64,000 nucleotides of DNA from Endobugula sp047636495 (GCA_047636495.1 JBLILH010000015.1:1-64000), one strand, 5' to 3'. Positions 8,891-17,501 are shown, numbered from the stretch's first letter. Notes: a model not told the origin generated them from the sequence alone. Program-made: numbers and translations.

Positions 8891-11578
8891 ATGGGTGATT
8901 TAGCACACGACGTTTCTCCGGTCAGTATTGAAGACGAATTAAAAAAATCCTACATCGAATACGCTATGAGCGTGATTGTCGGGCGGGCATTACCCGATGT
9001 TCGAGATGGTCTTAAACCCGTGCATCGTCGCGTACTTTTTGCTATGAGCGAGCTCAATAACGATTGGAATAAATCGTACAAAAAGTCTGCCCGCGTGGTG
9101 GGTGACGTTATTGGTAAGTATCACCCGCACGGTGATTCGGCGGTTTACGATACGATCGTCCGTATGGCGCAAGATTTCTCTCTGCGTTACCCCTTAGTTG
9201 ACGGCCAAGGTAATTTTGGTTCGGTTGACGGCGATAGTGCTGCGGCCATGCGTTACACCGAAATCCGAATGAAGAAGCTAGCACATGAGCTATTAGCCGA
9301 TTTAGAAAAAGAAACGGTCGACTTTGTTCCCAATTATGACGGTACCGAGCAAATCCCTTCCGTGCTTCCTACCCGCGTACCTAACCTGCTGATTAATGGT
9401 TCATCGGGTATTGCGGTGGGCATGGCAACCAATATTCCGCCACATAACTTAAAAGAAGTGGTGCGGGGTTGTTTGGCCTTTATCGACAATAATGAGATCA
9501 CCATTGACGAGTTGATGGAAATCATCCCCGGGCCAGACTTTCCTACGGGAGCGACCATTAACGGTCGTGCCGGTATTGTGCAAGCGTACCGTACGGGTCG
9601 TGGTCGTATTTATGTGCGAGCAAAGGCACATGTAGAACGCAACGATAAGACCAATAGAGAAACCATTATTATTACCGAGATTCCTTATCAGCTGAATAAA
9701 ACAAGGTTGATTGAGCGAATCGCAGAATTGGTTAAAGAGAAAAAAATAGAAGGTATTTCTGAGCTGCGTGATGAGTCGACCCGAGACATTCGCGTAGTGA
9801 TTGAGCTAAAACGTGGCGAGATTGGTGAAGTGGTACTGAACAATCTGTATGCGCAGACTCAAATGGAAGGTGTGTTCGGTATTAATGTGGTGGCGTTAGT
9901 CGACGGCCAGCCAAAAACGCTGAACCTTAAACAACTGTTAGAATATTTTGTGCGTCACCGCCGTGAAGTGGTGACGCGACGGACCATTTATTTATTACGT
10001 AAAGCCCGTGAACGGGGTCACATACTGGAAGGCTTGGCGGTAGCGATTGCGAATATTGATGAGGTGATCACGCTGATTAAAAGTTCACCGACGCCTGCTG
10101 AAGCAAGGGTAGGTTTGCTGAGTCGTGGTTGGGAATCGGCTTCGGTCGCTCAGTTCTTAGAACGAGCGGGTGCGGATGCTTGTCGGCCAGAAGGTTTAGG
10201 CCCAGAGTTTGGTTTGCGCGATGACAAGTACTATTTGTCTCCCGCCCAGGCACAGGCTATTTTAGAGCTGCGCTTACACCGTTTAACAGGTATGGAGCAC
10301 GATAAATTATTGGAAGAATACCAAGAGAAAGTTGCGCGTATTGCTGAATTTTTAGACATTCTTGGTAGTTCTACCCGCTTAATGGAAGTGATTCGTGCAG
10401 AGCTAGAAGAGATCGAAAAAAATTATGGTGACGCGCGTCGAACCGATATTCAAGCGTCTAAACGTGATTTGACGATCGAGGATCTCATTACCGAAGAAGA
10501 TCGTGTAGTGACGATTTCCCATGGCGGTTATGCGAAAACACAAGCGCTTTCGGATTATCAAGCACAGCGTCGCGGTGGTACGGGTAAAGCGGCTACGTCG
10601 GTGAAAGACGAAGACTTTGTTGAGCATTTATTAATTGCGAGTACGCACGATACTATTTTATGCTTCACCAGTGTGGGTAAAGTGTATTGGTTAAAAGTGT
10701 TCCAAATTCCACTGGCGGGTCGTCAGGCTCGTGGGCGTCCTATAATCAACTTGCTGCCGCTCGATGAGAGTGAGCGTATTACCTCTATATTGCCGGTACG
10801 TGAGTACGATGAAGATCACTTTATCTTTATGGCAACGGCTAACGGTACAGTGAAGAAGACGCCGTTAACACAATTTGCACGCCCACGGACAAGTGGCTTG
10901 CGCGCAATTGACCTGGAAGATGACAATCACTTGGTCGGTACGGCAGTGACCGATGGTAACAGTGATGTCATGCTATTTTCATCGGAAGGTAAGGCGGTAC
11001 GCTTTAACGAGAACGATGTGCGCTCGATGGGTAGAACGTCTCGCGGTGTCCGTGGTATTCGCCTAGGTGAAGGCGCTGAAGGAAAGTTCGAAGTCATCTC
11101 GATGGTGCTGCCTGCCGACAATGGCAAGGTGCTTACCGTGAGTGAAAATGGCTATGGCAAACAGACCAAAGTGGATGAATACGCCACTAAAGGTCGTGCG
11201 GGTAAAGGGATGATCGCCATGCAAACCAGTGAGCGTAACGGTAAAATGGTCGGTGCAGTACAGGTATTTGATGGCGATGAAATCATGTTGATTTCTGACC
11301 AAGGCACGCTAGTGCGAACCCGTGTGGACGAAGTGTCTGTGTCGGGTCGTAATACCCAGGGTGTGCGCGTGATTAAGGTGAAATCAGGCGAACACTTAAT
11401 GGGTGTAGAGCGTATTGAGTTTGTTCCAGTAACCGATGTTGAAGGTGAGCATGACGTTGACGGTGAAGTTGACGGTGAAGACGGCGCCGCACAGGAAGTG
11501 AAACCGGCAACCGAGTCGGGTATTGATAACGAGAAAGGGTCATCGGCTGAAGACGACTCGGCACCTGACACAGAGTAA
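8891..11578 (+). CDS. gyrA: DNA gyrase subunit A
   Basis: This 895-residue protein is the breakage-reunion subunit of DNA gyrase, which works with GyrB to introduce negative supercoils. The N-terminal domain is highly conserved: catalytic Tyr122 lies in 'MRYTEIRM', and the quinolone-resistance region reads 'HPHGDSAVYDTIV' with Ser83 and Asp87 both wild type. The C-terminal beta-pinwheel begins around residue 540 and contains a GyrA box-like 'QRRGGTGK' (about 557). The tail after about residue 840 is strongly acidic (Asp, Glu, Gly repeats), which is common in gyrases and modulates wrapping. In pseudomonads gyrA is followed by serC-pheA; here pheA follows directly. Confidence 0.98.
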   Translation: MGDLAHDVSPVSIEDELKKSYIEYAMSVIVGRALPDVRDGLKPVHRRVLFAMSELNNDWNKSYKKSARVVGDVIGKYHPHGDSAVYDTIVRMAQDFSLRYPLVDGQGNFGSVDGDSAAAMRYTEIRMKKLAHELLADLEKETVDFVPNYDGTEQIPSVLPTRVPNLLINGSSGIAVGMATNIPPHNLKEVVRGCLAFIDNNEITIDELMEIIPGPDFPTGATINGRAGIVQAYRTGRGRIYVRAKAHVERNDKTNRETIIITEIPYQLNKTRLIERIAELVKEKKIEGISELRDESTRDIRVVIELKRGEIGEVVLNNLYAQTQMEGVFGINVVALVDGQPKTLNLKQLLEYFVRHRREVVTRRTIYLLRKARERGHILEGLAVAIANIDEVITLIKSSPTPAEARVGLLSRGWESASVAQFLERAGADACRPEGLGPEFGLRDDKYYLSPAQAQAILELRLHRLTGMEHDKLLEEYQEKVARIAEFLDILGSSTRLMEVIRAELEEIEKNYGDARRTDIQASKRDLTIEDLITEEDRVVTISHGGYAKTQALSDYQAQRRGGTGKAATSVKDEDFVEHLLIASTHDTILCFTSVGKVYWLKVFQIPLAGRQARGRPIINLLPLDESERITSILPVREYDEDHFIFMATANGTVKKTPLTQFARPRTSGLRAIDLEDDNHLVGTAVTDGNSDVMLFSSEGKAVRFNENDVRSMGRTSRGVRGIRLGEGAEGKFEVISMVLPADNGKVLTVSENGYGKQTKVDEYATKGRAGKGMIAMQTSERNGKMVGAVQVFDGDEIMLISDQGTLVRTRVDEVSVSGRNTQGVRVIKVKSGEHLMGVERIEFVPVTDVEGEHDVDGEVDGEDGAAQEVKPATESGIDNEKGSSAEDDSAPDTE

Positions 11579-11611
11579 GCGGCAACTAAACGGGAAGAGC
11601 GTGGGGTAGGC

Positions 11612-11665
11612 GATGTGGGTGATGTGGGTGATGTGGGTGATGTGGGTGACGAGAGTGACGAGAGT
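11612..11665 (+). repeat. 9-bp tandem repeat at the pheA 5' end
   Basis: Four perfect copies of GATGTGGGT (11612-11647) are followed by two copies of GACGAGAGT (11648-11665). The array ends three bases before the chosen pheA start. It is in frame with pheA and would add Gly-Asp-Val repeats if translation began at 11615. Copy-number change by slippage would alter the leader without shifting frame. Confidence 0.85.
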
Positions 11666-11668
11666 AAT

Positions 11669-12772
11669 ATGAACGACGATAGACGAACACTAGATGAGCT
11701 TCGGGTATTGATTGATGACACCGATCAACAGATTGCTGACTTAATCAGCCAGCGTGCCCGATATGCTCAAGAAGTGGGCGACACCAAAAAAGCCAATGGC
11801 GAAACAGACATTGTGTATTACCGCCCTGAGCGCGAAGCACAAGTGTTGCGTTCGGTAATGGCGCGTAATAAAGCCAATGGTGGGCCACTCGACGACGAAG
11901 AAATCGCGCGACTATTTCGTGAAATCATGTCGGCCTGTCTCGCATTAGAACAACCATTAAAAGTGGCTTTTTTAGGGCCCCGAGGTACTTTTACACAAGA
12001 GGCCGTGATGAAGCACTTTGGTCATTCCGCGGTGCCAGTCCCCATGAGTGCGATTGATGAAGTGTTTCGTGAAGTAGAAGCCGGTGCCGCACATTACGGT
12101 GTAGTGCCGGTAGAAAACTCGACGGAAGGAGTGGTGACACATACCCTCGATAACTTTATTAACTCTGGATTACAAATTTGTGGTGAAGTCGTATTGCGTA
12201 TTCATCAGAACTTATTAGTTTCTGATGTCACTAAAACGGATGGTATTACGCGTATCTATTCACACTCGCAGAGCTTAGCGCAATGTCGTAAATGGCTGGA
12301 TGTGAATTATCCTAACGCCGAGCGTATAGCGGTTAGCAGTAATGCCGAAGCAGCGAAACGCATTAAAGGCGAGTGGAATTCTGCAGCGATCGCCAGTGCG
12401 ACAGCCGCCGAGATTTACGATTTAATTGTGTTAAACGAAAAAATTGAAGACATGCCCGACAACTCCACCCGCTTTTTAATTATTGGTTCACAAAAAGTGC
12501 CGCCAAGTGGCGTCGACAAAACCTCGATTGTGGTGTCGATGCGAAATGAATCGGGTGCGCTGCATCGTTTGCTAGAACCTTTCAATAGCGCGTCTATTGA
12601 CTTAACGCGAGTAGAAACGCGTCCCTCTCGTTCCGGTGCGTGGACCTACGTATTTTTTATCGATTTTAACGGCCATCAGTTGAGTAATAATGTGAAAGCG
12701 GCCTTAAAAACCGTAGGTGATCAAGCCGCAGACCTCAAAATATTAGGCTCGTACCCTATCGGTGTGTTGTAA
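11669..12772 (+). CDS. pheA: Bifunctional chorismate mutase/prephenate dehydratase (P-protein)
   Basis: The enzyme converts chorismate to prephenate and then to phenylpyruvate, feeding phenylalanine synthesis. Domains in order are an AroQ-type chorismate mutase (about residues 1-90, 'LRVLIDDTDQQIADLISQRA'), prephenate dehydratase (about 95-270, opening 'VAFLGPRGTFTQEAV', with 'VPVENSTEGVV') and an ACT domain for Phe feedback (about 280-367, including the 'ESRP'-like 'ETRPSR' segment). ATG 11669 gives 367 residues, normal for the family. The frame is open to an ATG at 11615, but that extension encodes only the GATGTGGGT repeat. The stop overlaps the start region of tyrA, so the two are likely cotranscribed. 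Confidence 0.96.
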   Translation: MNDDRRTLDELRVLIDDTDQQIADLISQRARYAQEVGDTKKANGETDIVYYRPEREAQVLRSVMARNKANGGPLDDEEIARLFREIMSACLALEQPLKVAFLGPRGTFTQEAVMKHFGHSAVPVPMSAIDEVFREVEAGAAHYGVVPVENSTEGVVTHTLDNFINSGLQICGEVVLRIHQNLLVSDVTKTDGITRIYSHSQSLAQCRKWLDVNYPNAERIAVSSNAEAAKRIKGEWNSAAIASATAAEIYDLIVLNEKIEDMPDNSTRFLIIGSQKVPPSGVDKTSIVVSMRNESGALHRLLEPFNSASIDLTRVETRPSRSGAWTYVFFIDFNGHQLSNNVKAALKTVGDQAADLKILGSYPIGVL

Positions 12773-12776
12773 CACT

Positions 12777-13661
12777 ATGTCTGCTCCTATTAGTATGGGT
12801 AAATGTGTTGTGATTGGCTTAGGTCTTATTGGCGGTAGCTTGGCAGCTGCATTGCGTAAAGCCGGTGTGTGCGATGAGGTGATAGGCGTGGTACGCCGAC
12901 AAGAAACGGCCGATATAGCGCTTAAAGAGCACATTGTTGATCGTGCGGTGCTGTCGTTATCGGCGGTAGGCGGTGAGCTAGGCGAGGGCGACATCATTTT
13001 TATTGCGGTGCCTACGCTATCGGTTATTGATACCTTTAAAGATATTCATCGGTGTGTGTCGCCTACGGTCACTATTACCGATGGCGCAAGCGTGAAAGGC
13101 AGTGTGGTTGATTCGGTTAAGTCCGTATTTGGTCATATCCCGCCGCAGTTTGTGCCGGGCCATCCCATCGCTGGTTCAGAGAAAAGCGGCATCTCCGCTG
13201 CTAATCCCGACCTGTATGTTAATCATCGTGTCATTCTCACCCCATTAGAGGAAACAGGCGACAGCCATTTGGCGCGGGTGACCGCCATGTGGCATGCGGT
13301 TCATGCCGAAGTGCTGAGTATGTCGGTGCAAGAACATGACACGGTATTAGCCGCCACTAGCCACTTGCCACACGTTATTGCTTATTCTTTAGTGGACACC
13401 CTGGCGAATGATGCCGAGAATGAAAATATCTTTCGCTATGCCGCAGGTGGATTTCGTGATTTTACCCGAATTGCCAGCAGCGATCCGCGTATGTGGCACG
13501 ATATTATGCAAGCCAATCGCGATGAGGTCGTGCAGGCAATCGATCTGTTCCAACAGAATCTGAATCAATTGCGGCAAGCAATAGAATCAGGCGATAGCGA
13601 GTATTTACTCACCACCTTTACCCGTGCCAAGCAGGCGCGAGATCAATTTGTTTCACCTTAA
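12777..13661 (+). CDS. tyrA: Prephenate dehydrogenase
   Basis: This NAD(P)-dependent enzyme makes 4-hydroxyphenylpyruvate or arogenate-derived tyrosine precursors. The Rossmann motif 'VIGLGLIGGSLAAALRKAG' is at the N-terminus, and the segment 'FVPGHPIAGSEKSG' contains the catalytic His region. 'AATSHLPHVIAYSL' follows the family pattern. Starts at 12762, 12777 and 12795 are possible. I favour 12777 (294 residues), just after the pheA stop. Unlike pseudomonads, where tyrA and aroA are fused, it ends here and aroA is a separate gene 507 bases later with a mobile element between. The stop codon lies inside a perfect 16-base palindrome. Confidence 0.94.
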   Translation: MSAPISMGKCVVIGLGLIGGSLAAALRKAGVCDEVIGVVRRQETADIALKEHIVDRAVLSLSAVGGELGEGDIIFIAVPTLSVIDTFKDIHRCVSPTVTITDGASVKGSVVDSVKSVFGHIPPQFVPGHPIAGSEKSGISAANPDLYVNHRVILTPLEETGDSHLARVTAMWHAVHAEVLSMSVQEHDTVLAATSHLPHVIAYSLVDTLANDAENENIFRYAAGGFRDFTRIASSDPRMWHDIMQANRDEVVQAIDLFQQNLNQLRQAIESGDSEYLLTTFTRAKQARDQFVSP

Positions 13662-13705
13662 GGTGAAGGTAACAGAGGTGAAAGTGACAGAAGTGAAGGT
13701 GGCAG
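13652..13705 (+). repeat. Palindrome and 15-bp imperfect repeats at the tyrA 3' end
   Basis: TTCACCTTAAGGTGAA (13652-13667) is a perfect 16-base palindrome that spans the tyrA stop. It runs into three imperfect 15-base units of the form AGGTGAARGTRACAG (13661-13675, 13676-13690, 13691-13705). No T-run follows, so it is not an obvious terminator. Confidence 0.7.
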
Positions 13706-13815
13706 CGCAGAGGGCGGTGCAAACGCTTAGCGGCGTATTCCAGGCATCAAAAAAGTGGTTGCCCCGAAGTACTAAAGCAAGCTCTGAATTAGTCGGTATA
13801 GATTAAATAGGCGCT

Positions 13816-14071
13816 CACTGCTGTCCCGTTAACTTTACGGGAATTGACTATAAGCCATACTGACGATGGTCAAGCAGTACCGGATACCGGATCAAGCCCG
13901 GCATGACGGACCGGCATGACGAATATGATAAGCAATAGACATGTAAATCAAAACAAGACCTCGTAATTCTGGAAAGCGTTTTTTGCTTATCCGGAATCCA
14001 GTGATTTCAGGCGCTGGCCGGATACCAGATCAAGCCCGGCATGACGACATTAAGTTAACGGGACAGCAATG
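13816..14071. mobile_element. MITE-like element, copy 1 (256 bp)
   Basis: The element has 22-base inverted ends sharing an exact core, GCTGTCCCGTTAACTT at the left and its complement at the right (14052-14067), with two mismatches over the full 22. It is flanked by a 9-base direct repeat ATAGGCGCT (13807-13815 and 14072-14080), read as a target-site duplication. No transposase is encoded. Inside are short CCGGCATGACG motifs and a TTCCGGAA-rich hairpin segment also found, inverted, in copy 2 at 16.6 kb. It lies between tyrA and aroA. Confidence 0.85.
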
Positions 14072-14101
14072 ATAGGCGCTATTTAATCATCTTCTTTTTA
14101 T

Positions 14102-14148
14102 ATAATCCTAAATGCCTCAGTAAATTCAGCTGCGGTATTTAGGATTAT
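14102..14148 (+). promoter_or_regulatory. Long hairpin in the aroA leader
   Basis: ATAATCCTAAAT and ATTTAGGATTAT form a perfect 12-bp stem around a 23-base loop, ending 20 bases before the aroA start. There is no trailing T-run. It could be an RNA structure controlling aroA translation, an operator, or the scar of another small element. Confidence 0.5.
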
Positions 14149-14168
14149 TACCCTAAGGTTAGTTTTTT

Positions 14169-15497
14169 ATGTCTACAGAGAGCACTACAACATTACGTTA
14201 TATCGTTAGCCCAGGCGGAAGCTTGTCAGGTTCATTTCGTGTACCGGGTGACAAATCTATGTCTCATCGTTCTATTATGTTGGGTTCAGTGGCCGAAGGT
14301 GTTACCGAGGTAACCGGGTTTCTAGAAGGTCAGGATGCGTTAGCGACGTTGCAAGCTTTTCGTGATATGGGGGTGAAGATTGATGGCCCTGATAACGGCA
14401 AAGTGACTATTCACGGCGTAGGTTTACAGGGATTAACCGCACCCACAAAACCCCTAAACGTAGGTAACGCCGGTACGGCAATGCGCTTGCTAATGGGTTT
14501 TTTAGCAGGACAAAATTTTGAATTCACGTTGACGGGTGACGCGTCGTTAACGTCTCGACCGATGAACCGGGTCGCTAACCCGTTACGTGAAATGGGCATA
14601 GTGGTTGAAACGGCCGCTGAAGGTCGGCCGCCTGTGACCGTTAAAGCGAACGGTAAGGTCAAGGCGATTCACTATGTCATGCCAATGGCCAGCGCGCAGG
14701 TCAAGTCATGCGTCCTGTTGGCAGGTTTGTACGCTGACGGTGAAACGTCTACTGTCGAGCCCGCGCCCACGCGAGATCATACCGAGCGTATGTTGCGTGG
14801 TTTTGGCTACGATGTAAAAACCGCAGGTAATAAAGCGAGTTTAGTCGGCGGTGGTCAATTAACCGCGACTAATATCGATGTGCCCGCCGATATTTCGTCG
14901 GCGGCTTTCTTTATGGTGGCAGCGTCTATCGCTGAGGGTTCAGACATTACTCTGCAGCATGTGGGCGTTAACCCAACACGCGATGGTATTATTTCTATTC
15001 TTCGCTTAATGGGTGCAGACATTACCCTGAGTAATAAAAGAGAAGTCGGTGGTGAGCCGGTAGCGGATATCCGTGTACGTTACGCGTTGCTAAAAGGTAT
15101 TCAGATTCCCGAAGAGTATGTACCACTCGCGATTGATGAATTCCCGGTGCTATTTGTGGCGGCTGCCTGTGCCAACGGTATCACCACATTAACCGGTGCA
15201 GAAGAGCTTCGGGTAAAAGAATGTGACCGTATTCAAGTGATGGCTGATGGCTTGCAGACATTAGGTGTAAAGGCCACGCCGACACCCGATGGCATGATTA
15301 TAGAAGGCGGTAAAATGAGCGGTGGACAAGTTGAGACCCACGATGACCATCGTATTGCGATGTCATTTGCGGTGGCAGCGCTAAGAGCCAGCGATAATGT
15401 CGTGGTGAATAATTGTGGGCACGTGGGCACATCATTTCCAGGCTTCCCTGCTTTAGCCAAACAAGTAGGAATAAGCATAGAAGAACAAGTTGTTTAA
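14169..15497 (+). CDS. aroA: 3-phosphoshikimate 1-carboxyvinyltransferase (EPSP synthase)
   Basis: EPSP synthase joins shikimate-3-phosphate and phosphoenolpyruvate in the shikimate pathway and is the target of glyphosate. The call rests on 'VPGDKSMSHRSIMLGSVAEG' near the N-terminus, 'GNAGTAMRLLMGFLAGQ' (about 98-114), 'VKSCVLLAGLYA' and 'EELRVKECDRI' (about 340). The length of 442 residues is typical. It is free-standing here although it is fused to tyrA in pseudomonads. The start at 14169 has AAGG 12 bases upstream. The segment between this gene and tyrA is interrupted by a MITE-like element, so aroA probably has its own promoter in 14072-14168. Confidence 0.97.
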   Translation: MSTESTTTLRYIVSPGGSLSGSFRVPGDKSMSHRSIMLGSVAEGVTEVTGFLEGQDALATLQAFRDMGVKIDGPDNGKVTIHGVGLQGLTAPTKPLNVGNAGTAMRLLMGFLAGQNFEFTLTGDASLTSRPMNRVANPLREMGIVVETAAEGRPPVTVKANGKVKAIHYVMPMASAQVKSCVLLAGLYADGETSTVEPAPTRDHTERMLRGFGYDVKTAGNKASLVGGGQLTATNIDVPADISSAAFFMVAASIAEGSDITLQHVGVNPTRDGIISILRLMGADITLSNKREVGGEPVADIRVRYALLKGIQIPEEYVPLAIDEFPVLFVAAACANGITTLTGAEELRVKECDRIQVMADGLQTLGVKATPTPDGMIIEGGKMSGGQVETHDDHRIAMSFAVAALRASDNVVVNNCGHVGTSFPGFPALAKQVGISIEEQVV

Positions 15498-15642
15498 TAT
15501 CTGCTAAATAATTCTCTATAATGCCCAGCATATTGAAATCGTCGACATTAGGGATGATGCCGGACTGAGCGCTAGCGATATTTTTTATTATGACGATGTC
15601 ACTATTTCACCCTTTAACGTTTCTACACTTTTTGGATTACAC

Positions 15643-16554
15643 ATGAGCAAAGACTACTCGTTAACCCACCTCAAGCAATTAGAAGCTGAAAGTATTCACA
15701 TTATTCGTGAAGTGGCAGCCGAATTTGATAACCCTGTTATGTTATATTCTGTAGGAAAAGATTCTGCGGTTATGTTGCATCTTGCGATGAAAGCTTTTGC
15801 GCCGGGCAAACCACCATTTCCTTTAATGCACATAGATACTACGTGGAAATTTAAAGAGATGATTACATTCCGCGATACCCACGTTAAAAATTTAGGGTTG
15901 GAACTGATCGTTCATTCTAACCAAGAAGGCATTGACCAAGGCGTAGGGCCGTTTAGCCACGGTAGTGCAAAGCACACCGATATTATGAAGACTCAGGCGC
16001 TCAAACAGGCATTAGATAAACACGGTTTTGATGCCGCCTTTGGTGGTGCAAGGCGTGACGAAGAAAAGTCGCGAGCCAAAGAACGCGTGTATTCTTTTCG
16101 TGATAAAAAGCATCGTTGGGATCCTAAAAACCAGCGTCCTGAATTATGGAATATTTATAATAGCCGTGTTGACAAGGGCGAAAGCATCCGTGTGTTCCCC
16201 TTGTCTAACTGGACAGAACTAGATATTTGGCAGTACATTTACTTAGAAAGCATTCCATTAGTGCCTTTATATTTTGCAGCAAAGCGCCCTGTGGTTGAGC
16301 GCGACGGCACGTTAATTATGATTGACGACGAGCGTATGCCGATAGAGAAAGGCGAAGTAATACAGCATAAAATGGTGCGTTTTAGAACCCTAGGATGTTA
16401 CCCATTAACCGGCGGTGTCGAGTCGGAAGCGACAACCTTGCCCGAAATTATTCAAGAAATGTTACTTACTACCACCTCTGAGCGACAAGGTCGTGTGATC
16501 GATCACGATAGTTCGGGTTCGATGGAAAAGAAAAAGCAAGAAGGGTATTTTTAG
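15643..16554 (+). CDS. cysD: Sulfate adenylyltransferase subunit 2
   Basis: CysD is the ATP pyrophosphatase-type subunit that forms adenosine phosphosulfate from ATP and sulfate, with CysN supplying GTP hydrolysis. The PP-loop 'YSVGKDSAVMLHLAMKAF' is at about residue 35, 'GGARRDEEKSRAKERVYSFR' at about 133, and the usual C-terminus 'EKKKQEGYF' is intact. The length of 303 residues matches the family. cysN normally follows within a few bases. Here it begins about 1 kb downstream, after a MITE-like element inserted just past the cysD stop and a small four-helix-bundle gene. Confidence 0.97.
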   Translation: MSKDYSLTHLKQLEAESIHIIREVAAEFDNPVMLYSVGKDSAVMLHLAMKAFAPGKPPFPLMHIDTTWKFKEMITFRDTHVKNLGLELIVHSNQEGIDQGVGPFSHGSAKHTDIMKTQALKQALDKHGFDAAFGGARRDEEKSRAKERVYSFRDKKHRWDPKNQRPELWNIYNSRVDKGESIRVFPLSNWTELDIWQYIYLESIPLVPLYFAAKRPVVERDGTLIMIDDERMPIEKGEVIQHKMVRFRTLGCYPLTGGVESEATTLPEIIQEMLLTTTSERQGRVIDHDSSGSMEKKKQEGYF

Positions 16555-16563
16555 TTAACAGTT

Positions 16564-17106
16564 CACTGTTGTCCCGTTAACTTAATATCGTCATGCTGGG
16601 CCGTCATGCCGGACCGTGGATGCCGGGCCGTGATGCCGGACCGTAATGCAGGACCGTGATGCAGGACCGTGATGCCGGGCCGTAATGCCGGACCGTCATG
16701 CCGGACCGTCATGCCGGACTCGATCCGGTATCCGGTATCCGGTACCCAATCAGAGTCTGAAACCACTGGATTCCGAATAAGCAAAAAACGCTTTCCGGAA
16801 TGACGCGGTCTTGTTTTGATTTGCATGTCTCTTGCTTATCATGTTCGTCATGCCGGACCGTGATGCTGGGCCGTGATGCAGGACAGTAATGCTGGGCCGT
16901 GATGCTGGGCCGTGATGCAGGACCGTCATGCAGGACAGTAATGCTGGGCCGTGATGCAGGGCCGTCATGCAGGACAGTAATGCTGGGCCGTGATGCTGGG
17001 CCGTCATGCCGGACTCGATCCGGTATCCGGTATCCGGTATTGTTTGGCCGTCGTCGGTATGGCTTATCGCTAATTCCCATGAGGTTAACGGGACAGCAGG
17101 CGAGTG
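16564..17106. mobile_element. MITE-like element, copy 2, expanded by 13-bp repeats
   Basis: The left end (16564-16585) matches copy 1's terminal repeat almost exactly (TTGTCCCGTTAACTTAA), and the right end carries GGTTAACGGGACAGC (17083-17097). A direct AACAGTT flanks it (16557-16563 and 17107-17113; 9 bases with one mismatch if extended left), a probable target duplication. The interior shares copy 1's TTCCGGAA-type hairpin segment in opposite orientation. It is expanded by two tandem blocks of a 13-base unit (consensus CGTSATGCNGGRC): 10 units at 16589-16719 and 13 units at 16846-17014. Frames through these blocks are artefacts. The element splits cysD from cysN. Confidence 0.8.
16589..17014. 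repeat. Two blocks of 13-bp tandem repeats (23 units)
   Basis: Units are CGTCATGCCGGAC-like, with substitutions at positions 1, 4, 9 and 12. Block A has 10 units (one is 14 bases) and block B has 13. Each block ends in the same 'TCGATCCGGTATCCGG' tail, so one block may be a duplication of the other. The pattern is that of a variable-number tandem repeat. Confidence 0.9.
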
Positions 17107-17174
17107 AACAGTTATTAGGTGATTGTAAATTTTTTAAAACAAGGATCTGTTATGAAATTTGAAACACTGGATGT

Positions 17175-17501
17175 ATGGATGTATGGAAGCGTAGTGCAAA
17201 GTTAGCAGGTGAAGTTTATCAATATTTTGCTTGTTGTAATCATTATGGATTTAAAGACCAAATTACTCGGTCCTGTTTGTCGGATTCAAGCAATGTAGCA
17301 GAAGGGTGGGAGCGTTCTAGTAGTAAAGATAGGGCGCGATTTTTGGAAATAGCCAAAGGATCATTGGCCGAAATTATTTCACAGGCTTATAAAGGCCAAA
17401 AAATTGGATATATTGATATTCTGCAATCAAAAAAATGGTTGGCAGAATCTCAAGAAGTTGCAGCTATGTTGGCTGCTCTAAAACAAAAGATTTTGCTGTG
17501 A
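17175..17501 (+). CDS. Four-helix bundle protein (S23/IVS-type)
   Basis: This 108-residue protein resembles the family found in 23S rRNA intervening sequences and as stand-alone genes ('DVWKRSAKLAGEVYQYF', 'SCLSDSSNVAEGWERSS', 'FLEIAKGSLAEI'). Its molecular role is unknown. The expected family N-terminus, M-K-F-E-T-L-D-V-W, is encoded from ATG 17152, which has an AAGGA Shine-Dalgarno. However, an 8-base tandem duplication (GATGTATG at 17170-17177 and 17178-17185) throws that frame out. The same duplication supplies the in-frame ATG at 17175, which restores everything from Met-Asp-Val-Trp onward. It may be poorly translated because the new ATG lacks a Shine-Dalgarno. It sits between the MITE copy and cysN. 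Confidence 0.8.
   Translation: MDVWKRSAKLAGEVYQYFACCNHYGFKDQITRSCLSDSSNVAEGWERSSSKDRARFLEIAKGSLAEIISQAYKGQKIGYIDILQSKKWLAESQEVAAMLAALKQKILL

Noticed and set aside
9130..9160. Quinolone-resistance substitution in GyrA
   Set aside because: Ser83 and Asp87 are both the sensitive wild-type residues.
11152..11721. Antisense frame of 189 codons rich in Ser, Pro and Thr over the gyrA 3' end
   Set aside because: It is the reverse complement of the acidic GyrA tail and the 9-bp repeat; codon pattern and position show it is a shadow.
16563..17162. Open frames with repeated HDGPA or MLGRDAGPS motifs
   Set aside because: They arise from the 13-bp tandem repeats inside the MITE-like element and have no independent support.
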